Below, in pieces: positions 8,625-17,891 of a stretch of 64,000 nt of DNA (position 1 is the stretch's first letter; each line of letters begins with the position of its first letter). The translations under genes were made by a program, and so were the position numbers. Below the pieces are notes generated by a model. The model saw only the letters and a program-made list of their open reading frames with translations. It ran no database searches and was not told where the DNA came from. This DNA is from Paracoccaceae bacterium (lineage in GTDB: Bacteria; Pseudomonadota; Alphaproteobacteria; Rhodobacterales; Rhodobacteraceae): positions 558,001-622,000 of the forward strand of contig JAMWZC010000001.1 in the NCBI GenBank assembly GCA_024304985.1, written 5' to 3'.

Positions 8625-9050
8625 ATGGAACAGGACTGGATCTGGGGTCTGGTGGGCGGGTTGCTCATCGGGACCGGCGGTGCGGTGTATCTGCTGGCCA
8701 ATGGCCGTATCATGGGGGCCAGCGGCATCATCGGCGGGCTGGTGGACGGCACGGGACGCAGCACGGCGGCCGAGCGCGTGGTGTTTCTGGCGGGTGTGAT
8801 CCTGCTGCCGATCCTGCTCTATCCGCTTTATGGACATGTCGACACCCATGTTTCGACCAATCCGCTGGTGATCGTCGCGGCGGGATTGCTGGTTGGTGCG
8901 GGCACGCGTCTGGCGAATGGCTGCACCTCGGGTCACGGCGTTTGCGGCATCTCGCGGTTCAGCCTGCGGGGGATCGTCGCGACCGTCTTCTACATTCTGG
9001 CAGGCGGTCTGACGGTCGTGTTCTTCCGTCATCTTCTGGGGGTCATCTGA
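8625..9050 (+). CDS. YeeE/YedE-family sulfur transporter, first half
   Basis: A 141-residue membrane protein with about four hydrophobic segments and the family signature NGCTSGHGVCG near residue 100, where the conserved cysteine is proposed to handle thiosulfate or other sulfur compounds during transport. It is half the size of full-length YeeE/TsuA. Its stop overlaps the start of the next gene (ATGA), so the halves are translationally coupled and probably form one transporter. It follows the hydrolase by 70 bp. Confidence 0.88.
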   Translation: MEQDWIWGLVGGLLIGTGGAVYLLANGRIMGASGIIGGLVDGTGRSTAAERVVFLAGVILLPILLYPLYGHVDTHVSTNPLVIVAAGLLVGAGTRLANGCTSGHGVCGISRFSLRGIVATVFYILAGGLTVVFFRHLLGVI

Positions 9051-9481
9051 TGCGGCTGCTTTTTGCATTCATCGCAGGCGGATTGTTCGGCGCGGGGTTG
9101 TTCGTGTCAGGCATGACCGACACATCCAAGGTGCAGGGCTGGCTTGACGTTTTTGGCGACTGGGACCCGACACTGGCCTTCGTGATGGGGGGGGCGATCA
9201 TCCCGATGGCCATCGCGTGGCGCTTGGTGCCGGGGCGCAAACCCTTGGTGGGCGGCGACTTTCCAGAACCGCAGGAACCGCGCGTCAGCCGGAACCTTGT
9301 GCTGGGATCGACCATGTTCGGCGCAGGCTGGGGACTGGCGGGGCTTTGCCCCGGCCCGGCCATCGCATCCCTGTCCTATGGCGGGGTCTGGCACTGGGTC
9401 TTTGCCGCCGCCATGCTGGCGGGCATGGCACTAACGCCCATGCTGCGCGTCAGGCTGGACAGGATGGTTCCGGCGGAATAA
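9050..9481 (+). CDS. YeeE/YedE-family sulfur transporter, second half
   Basis: The start ATG overlaps the preceding stop by one base. The 143-residue protein opens with a hydrophobic segment containing AGGLFGAGLFVSGM and later has the half-repeat signature GWGLAGLCPGPA around residue 100, with a single conserved cysteine. It pairs with the preceding gene to make a complete YeeE/YedE unit. Substrate (thiosulfate, sulfide-derived sulfur or sulfite) cannot be read from the sequence. Confidence 0.87.
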   Translation: MRLLFAFIAGGLFGAGLFVSGMTDTSKVQGWLDVFGDWDPTLAFVMGGAIIPMAIAWRLVPGRKPLVGGDFPEPQEPRVSRNLVLGSTMFGAGWGLAGLCPGPAIASLSYGGVWHWVFAAAMLAGMALTPMLRVRLDRMVPAE

Positions 9482-9489
9482 GCAGAGCC

Positions 9490-9924
9490 ATGGATATTCG
9501 TCAGATCACGCCCCGCTACGCCGTCTCGCCGCAGATCGACCCCGAGGATATCGTGGCGATCAAGGCGGCAGGCTTTACCACCGTCATCTGCAACCGCCCG
9601 GATGAGGAAGTCCCCCCGTCGCACCGCGCCGATCAGGTTGCCGAGGTTGCACGCGCGGCCGGTCTGACCTTTCACGTCCTGCCCCTGACCCATCAGACAA
9701 TGACGCCCGAGAATGTCGCGCGTCAGCGCAGTCTTATCGAGGGTTCGGAGGGGCCGGTGCTGGCCTATTGCGCTTCGGGCACGCGCTGCTCGGTGGTGTG
9801 GTCGCTGGGTCAGGCCGGTCATCTGCCGGTGGATCAGATCATGCAGGCCACGGCCAATGCAGGCTATGATCTGGCAGGTCTGCGCCCGCAACTGACCGCG
9901 CTGGAATCGCAAGGCGGGGTCTGA
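9490..9924 (+). CDS. TIGR01244-family rhodanese/phosphatase-like sulfurtransferase
   Basis: The ATG at 9490 lies 8 bp after the transporter stop. The 144-residue protein has the DUF442/TIGR01244 fold: MDIRQITPRYAVSPQI at the start, ICNRPDEE at 34-40, and the active loop YCASGTR with Cys94 and Arg99. In several bacteria this domain is fused to the Blh-type hydrolase and aids sulfur transfer; here it is a separate gene ending the same operon. Confidence 0.87.
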   Translation: MDIRQITPRYAVSPQIDPEDIVAIKAAGFTTVICNRPDEEVPPSHRADQVAEVARAAGLTFHVLPLTHQTMTPENVARQRSLIEGSEGPVLAYCASGTRCSVVWSLGQAGHLPVDQIMQATANAGYDLAGLRPQLTALESQGGV

Positions 9925-9954
9925 CGCCGCGCGCCTGTCGGCGCTTGGCGCGGG

Positions 9955-11115
9955 TCACGCCGCATCCGGCCCGATATCCAGCCCAAAGCGCGACAGATCG
10001 TCAAGATCATCCGTGATCCGCATCTCGCCCAGCGCAGCAAATGACCCGGCACTGACTTCGTCCGGCGCCGGATCATCGGTGCCGTGCCCGAAAACAGTCA
10101 AGGGATCGTCCTGCGTTGCGGGGTGCACCATAGGGCGCAGCCGTTCGGGCATGATGGCCGCCCCCCCGGCCCGCCCATCGGCAGGCGCGCTGTCCGCTGC
10201 GGATTGTGTTTCGGTGGACTGCGGCGCCTGCATCCCCCCCGGCATGTTCAGGCAAATGGCCCGCAACCCGTCTATCTTGCCAAGCCGCCCTGTCGCCACC
10301 CGCCGCCGACCGACACCTTCCAGCGCAATCTCGCGCAGCGCCTCGGCCGGAAGTGGCAAGACATCGCCCACAACGAGCTTCCCGATTTCTGACAGTGGCA
10401 AGGAGACCCGGCACAGCACCGCGTCCAGTCGCACGGGTGCATCCATGACCCGCGTTTGCAGTTGCCTGCCGGACACCTCGCGACCTGCGGCGCGGCAATG
10501 CTGTTCCGGATCCTCCCGCCACGGCAGGACAAGGATCACTTCGCCCTGACGCGCGCCACCTGCGATGTCCAGATCCACCCGGAAGACATGATAGTCCGGC
10601 GCGTCCAGCGTCAGACCCAGACTGCGCCGATCATCAATCATCGCGCCAAAGCGAAAGCCACAGGCCCAGTAGCGGTCTGCATGATCGGAAAGATCCTGCG
10701 TCATGCGTTGCAGGATACCGTCCACCAGCGGTGCCGCCAGCGCGGCATCCGTGCGGGTCAAGGGCCTGTCGCGTGGCGGCCGTGGAAGCACCTGCCCCAC
10801 GGTCTGCATTTCGATCAACGCCGAAAGCGTGGCCGAATCCAGTGTCATGACGCCCACCGCCCCGTCCGGCCCGTCCAGCAACAGCAGCAGCAACCCATCC
10901 GGAATCAGCGCCAAAAGCCCCGGATGATCAACCCGAGAGCGCGCCACAGCCTGCACCGAGAGGACCAGCGAAAAGACGTCATTCGCGGTCTTTTCCGTCG
11001 CAAGACGCAAGGCGCGCGCAGGCGACATGGCCCGCGCCTCCTGCTCGTCGCGCGCCATGCGCGCCTTGCGGCGCAAAACTGCGTTTGATGCTGTTCCGAC
11101 CATGTTCTCCGCCAC
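9955..11115 (-). CDS. FliM/FliN C-terminal-type (SpoA) protein
   Basis: The 386-residue protein has a middle region resembling the FliM core (about 30-220) and a SpoA/FliN-like beta domain near 235-300 (LDAVLCRVSLPLSEIGKLVVGDVLPL). The last 90 residues are low-complexity and acidic. FliM/FliN proteins form the flagellar C-ring, but no flagellar gene is adjacent; the gene stands between a sulfur module and a signalling operon. An N-terminal CheY-binding EIDAL-type motif is not seen. It may be a motor-switch paralogue rather than the main FliM. Confidence 0.75.
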   Translation of the reverse strand: MAENMVGTASNAVLRRKARMARDEQEARAMSPARALRLATEKTANDVFSLVLSVQAVARSRVDHPGLLALIPDGLLLLLLDGPDGAVGVMTLDSATLSALIEMQTVGQVLPRPPRDRPLTRTDAALAAPLVDGILQRMTQDLSDHADRYWACGFRFGAMIDDRRSLGLTLDAPDYHVFRVDLDIAGGARQGEVILVLPWREDPEQHCRAAGREVSGRQLQTRVMDAPVRLDAVLCRVSLPLSEIGKLVVGDVLPLPAEALREIALEGVGRRRVATGRLGKIDGLRAICLNMPGGMQAPQSTETQSAADSAPADGRAGGAAIMPERLRPMVHPATQDDPLTVFGHGTDDPAPDEVSAGSFAALGEMRITDDLDDLSRFGLDIGPDAA

Positions 11116-11193
11116 CGCTTCTGCGGGTTCCGTGGTCCTTTTCTACCTGCGGGAAGGTTACGATTGTCTGAACTCCGGCGGGCAAGTTGCGCC

Positions 11194-13875
11194 TTATCGC
11201 GCGGCCATGCGTTGAGCAGCAGGCAGGCTGACGCGGAATGCGGCACCGCCCTGTCCGGGCAGGTAGCCCAGCGTGCCGCCCAACCGGCCCATGATCTCGC
11301 GGCAGATGGCCAGACCCAGCCCGGCCCCGCCTGCCTGCCGATCGGCCACGCGATAGAATTTTTCGAACACCATGCCCTGTGCCTGCGGTGGGATGCCCGA
11401 TCCGTTGTCGATGAAATCCACGATCACGCGTCCACCCCGACGGCTGACGTCAATCGTCAGTTCCGGCCGGTCGGCATCGCAGTATTTCTGTGCATTGGCG
11501 ATCAGGTTGATGAAGACCTGCGCCAGCCGGTCGTGATCTGTGGTCAGCACGATCTCGGCCGCCGGGCCTGACCGCCGCACCCGCATCGCGTGCATGTCGG
11601 TTCCTGACGCCGCGATGGCGTGGCTGATCACATCCGACAACAGTCCGTCGCGAATGTTCAGATTGACCTGACCATTCTCCAGCACGCTCAGATCCAGCAG
11701 ATCGTCGAGAAGCCGCGTCAGGCGGATCGCTTCGGCATGGATGATCGACGCGTAGCGGGTCAGGTCCTTGGGTTCCAACCCCTCGGCATCGCGCAAGATC
11801 TCGGAAAACGCCCGGATCGAGGTCATCGGCGTGCGCAACTCGTGGCTGATCTGGCTGAGGAAGGCGTCCTTCTGCACCGAAAGCTGGGTCAGCTTGTCAT
11901 TGGCGGCGCGCAATTGGCGTGCCGTGCGGGTCAGCTCATTGGACTTCGCCTCCAACTGGCTGGAATATTCCATCATCTGCGCGGTTTCGTCCGCCACGGC
12001 CAGCAGATCCTCGACCGATACGGTGGCCGCCCCCATGATCTGCGCCACCATTGCATGCGCCGTGGCGCCACCGACGGCCCCTGACAGCTCCCGCTCCAGC
12101 CGGGCCAGAAAATCGGGGGTGGGTTCGGGCAGATAGCCCGCCAGACCTTGCCGCGCGGCCTCGGCCTGAAAGAAGCTTTGCACCTGTTCGGGTCCCAGAA
12201 TCCGCTGCGCCATGATCATCAGATCCTCGGACTGGGCAATTCCACCCGACCAGCTTTGCGGATTATCGGAATGGTCGAAGATGTTGACGAATTGCGCACC
12301 TTGCAGCCGCTCCAGCGGAGAGGGAAAGCTGACGAGGGAAACCAGCACGAAAACCGTCACATTCAGCAGCAGCGACCACATGCCCGCATGCAGCAACGGG
12401 TCGATCCCCTCGATTCCGAACAGGGCATGCGGCCGCAGCCAGGACAGCCCCCAGGGGCCCTGTTCCATCACCGCCTGTGACAGCACACCGCCGCCGAAGC
12501 CCGGCAAGAGCAGGCACCATGTCCAGATGGCGAACCCGACGACCAGCCCGGCAAAGGCCCCGTTGCGGGTGGCGCCGCGCCAGAAGATCCCGCCCATCAT
12601 CGCCGGAAGAAGCTGTGCCAAGCCTGCAAAGGACACCAATCCGATGGCTGCCAGCGCGGCACCACCGCCCGAGACCTTGTAATAGAGATAGCCCAGCGCC
12701 AGCACGACGCCGATGGAGAGCCGCCGCGCGAGGATCACCACATGGCGCACATCGGACGGGCCGCTGGCCCCGCCTTGCGTCAGACGCAGGAAGATCGGCA
12801 TGACGATATGGTTCGACACCATCGTGGACAGCGCGATGGCCGCCACGATCACCATCGACGTGGCCGAGGAGAAGCCGCCCAGAAACGACAGCATCGCCAG
12901 ACCCTCCTGCCCTTGGGTCAGGGGAACGGTCAGCACGAACTGGTCCGGGTTCGATCCTGCGGGCATCACCTCCAGCCCGATCACGGCGATGGGCACGACA
13001 AACAGACTCATCAGCATCAGGTAGGTCGGAAAGGCCCAGGCGGCGGTGCGCAGGTGGCGCTCGTCCTCGTTCTCGACGACCAGAACCTGAAACATGCGTG
13101 GCAGCGTCAGGAAGGCGGCGGCCGACAGGAAGGTCAGCCCGACCCAACGCCCGCCATCCATCTGCCACTGTCCGATCTCGGAGGCGTCGATCCGCTCCAT
13201 CATCGGGCCGACCCCACCCGCCAGTCCCCAGACCACGAAGACACCGACGGCGATCAACGCGAACAGCTTGACCACGGCCTCGACCGCGATGGCCATGACA
13301 ACGCCGTGATGACGTTCGTTGGCGTCAAGGTTGCGCGTTCCGAACAGAATGGTGAACAGCGCCAGCCCCACCGCGACCCACAGCGCCGTATCATAACCCG
13401 CAATCAGCGATACACCATCAGGATCACTGATAGCAAAGCTTGAGAAAGACAGCGTAACTGATTGCAACTGAAGCGAAATATAGGGCGTGATTCCGATCAC
13501 CGCCAGCACGGTCACGCAGACCGCAAGCAGCCCGGACTTGCCATAGCGCGACGAAATCAGATCCGCGACCGAGGTGATGCGTTGCGTGCGCCCGATCCGC
13601 ACCATCTTGCGCAGGGCCCACCACCAGCCGACCATCACCAGCGTGGGACCAAGGTAGATCGTGACGAATTCCAGCCCCGACCGCGCGGCATAGCCGACCG
13701 CCCCGTAAAAGGTCCAGGCTGTGCAATAGATCGACAGTGACAGCGTATAGATCCAGGGCGAGCGCAGCCAGTTGCCCCGCCCCTTCAGCGCCGCCCGTTC
13801 CGCCATGAAAGCCACGCCGAACAGCAGCGCCACATAGGCAAGGCACACCGCGATGAGGATATTGAGCGTTGCCAT
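11194..13875 (-). CDS. Hybrid sodium:solute symporter/sensor histidine kinase
   Basis: The 893-residue protein starts with a sodium:solute symporter domain of about 13 membrane helices (1-500), followed by a linker, a coiled-coil, and a histidine kinase: H-box SHELRTPMTSIRAF around residue 677, then N- and G-boxes (LIANAQKYCDAD, DNGSGIPP, GGAGLGLAIC). This is the CbrA/CrbS layout, in which transport and sensing of a metabolite (acetate, histidine or amino acids in known cases) are joined. It is last in an operon with a small membrane protein and a stand-alone receiver. No PAS domain is evident. Confidence 0.92.
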   Translation of the reverse strand: MATLNILIAVCLAYVALLFGVAFMAERAALKGRGNWLRSPWIYTLSLSIYCTAWTFYGAVGYAARSGLEFVTIYLGPTLVMVGWWWALRKMVRIGRTQRITSVADLISSRYGKSGLLAVCVTVLAVIGITPYISLQLQSVTLSFSSFAISDPDGVSLIAGYDTALWVAVGLALFTILFGTRNLDANERHHGVVMAIAVEAVVKLFALIAVGVFVVWGLAGGVGPMMERIDASEIGQWQMDGGRWVGLTFLSAAAFLTLPRMFQVLVVENEDERHLRTAAWAFPTYLMLMSLFVVPIAVIGLEVMPAGSNPDQFVLTVPLTQGQEGLAMLSFLGGFSSATSMVIVAAIALSTMVSNHIVMPIFLRLTQGGASGPSDVRHVVILARRLSIGVVLALGYLYYKVSGGGAALAAIGLVSFAGLAQLLPAMMGGIFWRGATRNGAFAGLVVGFAIWTWCLLLPGFGGGVLSQAVMEQGPWGLSWLRPHALFGIEGIDPLLHAGMWSLLLNVTVFVLVSLVSFPSPLERLQGAQFVNIFDHSDNPQSWSGGIAQSEDLMIMAQRILGPEQVQSFFQAEAARQGLAGYLPEPTPDFLARLERELSGAVGGATAHAMVAQIMGAATVSVEDLLAVADETAQMMEYSSQLEAKSNELTRTARQLRAANDKLTQLSVQKDAFLSQISHELRTPMTSIRAFSEILRDAEGLEPKDLTRYASIIHAEAIRLTRLLDDLLDLSVLENGQVNLNIRDGLLSDVISHAIAASGTDMHAMRVRRSGPAAEIVLTTDHDRLAQVFINLIANAQKYCDADRPELTIDVSRRGGRVIVDFIDNGSGIPPQAQGMVFEKFYRVADRQAGGAGLGLAICREIMGRLGGTLGYLPGQGGAAFRVSLPAAQRMAAR

Positions 13876-13884
13876 GCCCGTCCC

Positions 13885-14172
13885 CTAGACGTCCTTGCCG
13901 CCCTGCGTTTCCGCCTTGCCGTCCAGCATCAGGGACAGGAACAGCGCGGCCAGCGCGAGCAGGACCCAGACCCCGAAGATATAGAGGATCGCGTTTGACG
14001 TTGCGACCGCCTCCACGTCTGCGGGCGCGGACGGCCCGCCCCCCTGTGGCCAGAGCAGCGGCACCAGCCAGAGCAGCACGCCCAGAAGGGGCAAAAGCCG
14101 CGCCGCGTCCATCAGCCGCCGCTGGCGATAGCTGCGCCTTTCCAGAAACAGCGGGCTGCCGCGCTCTTTCAT
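13885..14172 (-). CDS. Small membrane protein in the symporter-kinase operon
   Basis: A 95-residue protein with a basic N-terminus (about 1-22), a helix at about 24-43 and another at about 62-83. Its start overlaps the receiver gene stop by four bases (ATGA) and its stop is 9 bp before the kinase gene. The tight coupling suggests it works with the symporter domain, perhaps as a small subunit, but no family is recognised. Confidence 0.75.
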   Translation of the reverse strand: MKERGSPLFLERRSYRQRRLMDAARLLPLLGVLLWLVPLLWPQGGGPSAPADVEAVATSNAILYIFGVWVLLALAALFLSLMLDGKAETQGGKDV

Positions 14173-14537
14173 TCCGCCACCAGCGCGTTCAGAGCCTCGA
14201 TCACATCGGCGTTCGAGAACGGCTTGGTCATGAAACGGCTGGCACCTGCCTTTTCGGCCAGTTCACGGTCCCGCGCCTGCCCCCGGGCTGTCAGCATCAG
14301 GATCGGCAGGTCTTGCGTCTCGGGCTGGGCGCGCAGATCGGTCAGGATGTCATAGCCGCTGCGCCCCGGCAGCATCACGTCCAGGATCACCAGATCCGGG
14401 GCGCGGGCCCGCACCACCGCGACCGCGTCGTGGCCATTGGAATGGGTATCAACCTGCCAGCCATCGCGGGACAGGATGAAGCTGATGGCCTCGATGATGT
14501 TGGGCTCATCCTCGATGATCAGAACATGTTTCGCCAT
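14169..14537 (-). CDS. Stand-alone response-regulator receiver
   Basis: The ATG at 14537 follows GGGGAAAGTGGC, a good ribosome binding site; a longer frame upstream is not needed. The 122-residue product is a receiver domain only: acidic pair Glu9-Asp10, phosphorylation site Asp53 (VILDVMLPG), Thr83 and Lys105 (MTKPF). There is no output domain. It is the first gene of the operon with the hybrid kinase, its likely phospho-donor. Confidence 0.92.
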   Translation of the reverse strand: MAKHVLIIEDEPNIIEAISFILSRDGWQVDTHSNGHDAVAVVRARAPDLVILDVMLPGRSGYDILTDLRAQPETQDLPILMLTARGQARDRELAEKAGASRFMTKPFSNADVIEALNALVAE

Positions 14538-14647
14538 GCCACTTTCCCCTCCCCTGGAATGTAGCGGATCGGTCCTGACGGGTCGGGGTTTCGCGCAGCC
14601 CCGACACCACGGGCCTTGGCCGACTATCGTCGGTGCAGGGCGACGTG

Positions 14648-16015
14648 TCAAAACCCATCTGTCAGGATCGACGGCTCGCGACGGCCCGCGCAGTCGCGGG
14701 CCGGACAGATGCGGCAACTGACGCCCACCTCACGCGGCAGATCGGGACCCGAGGTCATCTCCTGCCCTGCGGAATCGCGCGACAGAGGCAGGATCATCAT
14801 ATGCGCCTCGAACAGGGGATCGGCGTTGTAGTCCGGCTGCCCCACCGGCTGGGCTATGGCGAAGGCCCTGAACATACGCCCGTGCCGTCCGCTTTGGCGC
14901 AATGTCTGGCGAATCGGCGTCATCGGACGGCTGAGCGCCGCGAAAAGCGGCCAGCGCGGACAGGCGGCCCCAAAGCGCGGCAGGGCAAATCCTTCAAGCG
15001 GACGGCGCAGCAACAAGGTGCCCGACGCATCGCAACTGACCAGACCGACCGGAGTCCGGTTTGCCCCATCCAGTTCTTCGGCCGGTGGCAGGCTGGCCAG
15101 ACGCCGCATCACCGTGGCGGGATCGACGCCCAGCCGCACCGACAGATGCAAAGGATACAATCCTTCCTCGGTCGTCTGCGCCTCGTCACGCACCTGCTGC
15201 AACCGCACGAGCGGCAGCCGCTCTGCATCCGCGCGGTAACGCTCCAGATAGAGCCGGGCCTGTGCGCGGGCCGAGGCCGATTGCAGCGCCTCATCCTCGT
15301 CGATGATCGCGGCCATCATCCGGTCCGGCAGCGCGCCCTCCCCCTCGAGCTCGGCGAAATGATGCCCGCGCCGGGTCAGGAACCGCTCCATCTCGTCCTG
15401 CGGCGAACTCAGGGCCGCATCAGCCTTGCCCGCCCCGTCCAGATAGGCGACCAATGCCTGCGCCGATCGCGCCAGACGGCCTGCATCCTCGTTGATATTG
15501 CGATGGAAACGGTCCCGCCACTCGGGCTCGATCTCGCGCGGATCGACAAGGATGGCCGCAGTCGACCGGATCGCGGTCACGCTGGACAAGACCTCGTGCA
15601 TCGAGGCGGCAAGATAGGGGTCATGGGTCAAACGGTCGGCCAGTTGCTCGACCGTGCGCTCGAGCGCCAGAACGCGGCGGTGCCGCTCGGCCAGAACGCC
15701 GGCCCAGCCGGGAAAGCGCGCCGCCAGATCCTCGATCCCCTCGGTCTCGGGCTTTGCGTGGGGCACGGCACTTGCCGCCTCGCGCAGGGTGGCGATCAAC
15801 GCGGCCTCGGCCCCTTCGGTCAGGGCGGAAGGTTCGACACCAAGGGAGGCGGACAGGTCCAGCAGCAGCTTGCCCCCGATCCTGCGGCGATTGTGTTCGA
15901 TCAGGTTCAGATAGGAGGCTGAAATACCTGCCTGCTTGGCCAGATCCGCCTGCCGCAGACCCAACGCAATGCGCCGCTCGCGGATACGTCCTCCGGTCAA
16001 CTGCCGTTGCGGCAT
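14648..16015 (-). CDS. ScfR-family (XRE plus DUF2083) short-chain acyl-CoA regulator
   Basis: The 455-residue protein has an N-terminal XRE helix-turn-helix (RQADLAKQAGISASYLNLIEHNRRRIGGK, about 20-50), a central region, and a C-terminal DUF2083 domain ending with four cysteines (CRIC, RDCAG). Known members (PccR of Rhodobacter, RamB of actinobacteria) respond to acyl-CoA and control propionate or acetate genes. The acyl-CoA synthetase gene lies immediately upstream in the same direction and is a plausible target. Confidence 0.88.
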   Translation of the reverse strand: MPQRQLTGGRIRERRIALGLRQADLAKQAGISASYLNLIEHNRRRIGGKLLLDLSASLGVEPSALTEGAEAALIATLREAASAVPHAKPETEGIEDLAARFPGWAGVLAERHRRVLALERTVEQLADRLTHDPYLAASMHEVLSSVTAIRSTAAILVDPREIEPEWRDRFHRNINEDAGRLARSAQALVAYLDGAGKADAALSSPQDEMERFLTRRGHHFAELEGEGALPDRMMAAIIDEDEALQSASARAQARLYLERYRADAERLPLVRLQQVRDEAQTTEEGLYPLHLSVRLGVDPATVMRRLASLPPAEELDGANRTPVGLVSCDASGTLLLRRPLEGFALPRFGAACPRWPLFAALSRPMTPIRQTLRQSGRHGRMFRAFAIAQPVGQPDYNADPLFEAHMMILPLSRDSAGQEMTSGPDLPREVGVSCRICPARDCAGRREPSILTDGF

Positions 16016-16125
16016 CCTGCGTCACCCCTGCTGTCGGTATGGGTTCTGGATCCTGTCAGCTTGATGAAACAAGCCATAGGAATCGCATCATATTTACACG
16101 ATTTTCAACATGCGTGAAGCAGGAT

Positions 16126-17673
16126 TTACAGATAGGTGACGCCGCCCTCACCCGCCAACATCTCGCGCAGGGCGGTCTTGAGGACCTTGCCGTAATTGTT
16201 CTTCGGCAGTTCAGCCAGCACGGCATAGGCCTTGGGCCGTTTGAACCGGGCAATCCGGTCAAGGCAATGCGCATCCAGTGACGCGGCCTCAAGGGCCGCA
16301 CCGCCACGCGGCACGACAAAGGCCACCACCACCTCGCCCCATTCGGGATCGCGCCGCCCCACGACCGAGACTTCATGCACATCCGCGTGGGTCAACAGCG
16401 CCTCTTCCACCTCGCGCGGGTAGATGTTGGTCCCGCCCGAGATGATCATGTCCTTGCTGCGGTCGTGCAGCGTCAGATAGCCGAGCGCATCCAGCGCGCC
16501 CATGTCGCCCGTGCGCAGCCAGCCATTCTGGATCGTCTTGGCCGTGGCCGCAGGGTTCTGCCAATAGCCGGGCATCACGGTCGCCCCTTTCACCATGATC
16601 TCCCCCACTTCTCCGGGTGGCAGGGGTTGGCCGTCATCGTCACCGACCCGGACCTCGACCACAGCCTGCGCGCGACCGACCGATCCCAGACGCGCGCGCC
16701 AGTCGGGATGGCTGCGGTCGGTCACATCGGCGCGCGACAGGGCGGTGATGCTCATGGGGCATTCACCCTGCCCGTAGATCTGCACGAAAACCGGCCCGAA
16801 AACCGCCACGGCCTCGACGATATCGGCCACATACATCGGCCCACCACCATAGACGATGGTGCGCAGCCCCTGCCCGGTCAGGCCATGCGCCTGTGCATGG
16901 GCGGTCATCCGCTTGATCATCGTGGGGGCGGCAAACATGTGCACCCGGCCATGATGCGCGGCCAGATCAAGGATCTCTCCCTCGTCAAACCCCGCCGAGA
17001 CAGGGCAGACATGCCGCGCGCCCATCAGCACATGCACCAGCGCATAAAGCCCGGCCCCGTGACTCAGGGGGGCTGCATAAAGCGCGGCATCGTCGGAGGT
17101 GACCACATCCACATCCGCCAGATAGGACAGGCACATGGCCGACAGCATCCCATGCGTGATCATCACCCCCTTGGGCCGTCCCGTTGTGCCCGATGTATAG
17201 AACAGCCATGCCAGATCAGCCGCCTCGCGCGGAGAGATCCCGGCGATCGCCTTGTGAGAGGTCACCTGCGAAAGCCCGGCATGATCCGCGAGGATCACGC
17301 GCGCGGCCCCCCCCTCCTGCGGCAAGGCGTGCTCCAGATCCTCTGCCAATCCGGCCGAGGCAAAAGCCAGCGACGCGCCCGCATCGCCCATGATCCACGC
17401 CGCCTCGCGCCCATGAAGCTTGGCATTGACCGGCACCGCGACGGCCCCGGCCATCCAGATTCCATAGAGAAGCACCAGAAACGAGGGAGTGTTCTTCATG
17501 AACAGTGCCACCCGGTCACCGGGCCGAACACCCTGCGCGGCAAGCCATCCCGCCACGGCGGCGGCCTGCGCGTGGAACTGCGCATAATCCGCCACCACAT
17601 CGCGCCCCAGATACAAGGCCGGACGCGCGCCGTTGATCTGCGCCTGCCGGTGCAACCAGTTGGAAATATTCAT
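16126..17673 (-). CDS. AMP-binding acyl-CoA synthetase
   Basis: The ATG at 17673 has GGGAGGGCCGC before it, so I prefer it to a longer frame starting at 17724. The 515-residue protein carries the adenylate-forming P-loop YTSGTTGRPKG at 159-169, a GQGECP segment near 310, a TGDMG motif near 395 and the C-terminal lysine region PKNNYGKVLK at about 492-501. It activates a fatty or organic acid to its CoA ester. The chain length cannot be told from sequence alone; the neighbouring ScfR-type regulator suggests short-chain substrates. Confidence 0.88.
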   Translation of the reverse strand: MNISNWLHRQAQINGARPALYLGRDVVADYAQFHAQAAAVAGWLAAQGVRPGDRVALFMKNTPSFLVLLYGIWMAGAVAVPVNAKLHGREAAWIMGDAGASLAFASAGLAEDLEHALPQEGGAARVILADHAGLSQVTSHKAIAGISPREAADLAWLFYTSGTTGRPKGVMITHGMLSAMCLSYLADVDVVTSDDAALYAAPLSHGAGLYALVHVLMGARHVCPVSAGFDEGEILDLAAHHGRVHMFAAPTMIKRMTAHAQAHGLTGQGLRTIVYGGGPMYVADIVEAVAVFGPVFVQIYGQGECPMSITALSRADVTDRSHPDWRARLGSVGRAQAVVEVRVGDDDGQPLPPGEVGEIMVKGATVMPGYWQNPAATAKTIQNGWLRTGDMGALDALGYLTLHDRSKDMIISGGTNIYPREVEEALLTHADVHEVSVVGRRDPEWGEVVVAFVVPRGGAALEAASLDAHCLDRIARFKRPKAYAVLAELPKNNYGKVLKTALREMLAGEGGVTYL

Positions 17674-17891
17674 GCGGCCCTCCCCTGACAGCCGCAGAAA
17701 AGCACCACGGCGCGTCCCGTGCAATCGGGCAGATCACGCACAGACGGCATCGGCGGGTTCGACCTCGGCCGCAGGGCTTGCGAATTGGCCGCTTTTCCCT
17801 GACGGCACGATGACCTATAAGCGGGGCAGAATGGCGCAGGGTTGGCCGCTGGCCACCCCGGACAGCCCTGTCGGAACCGGTCGAGGATAGT

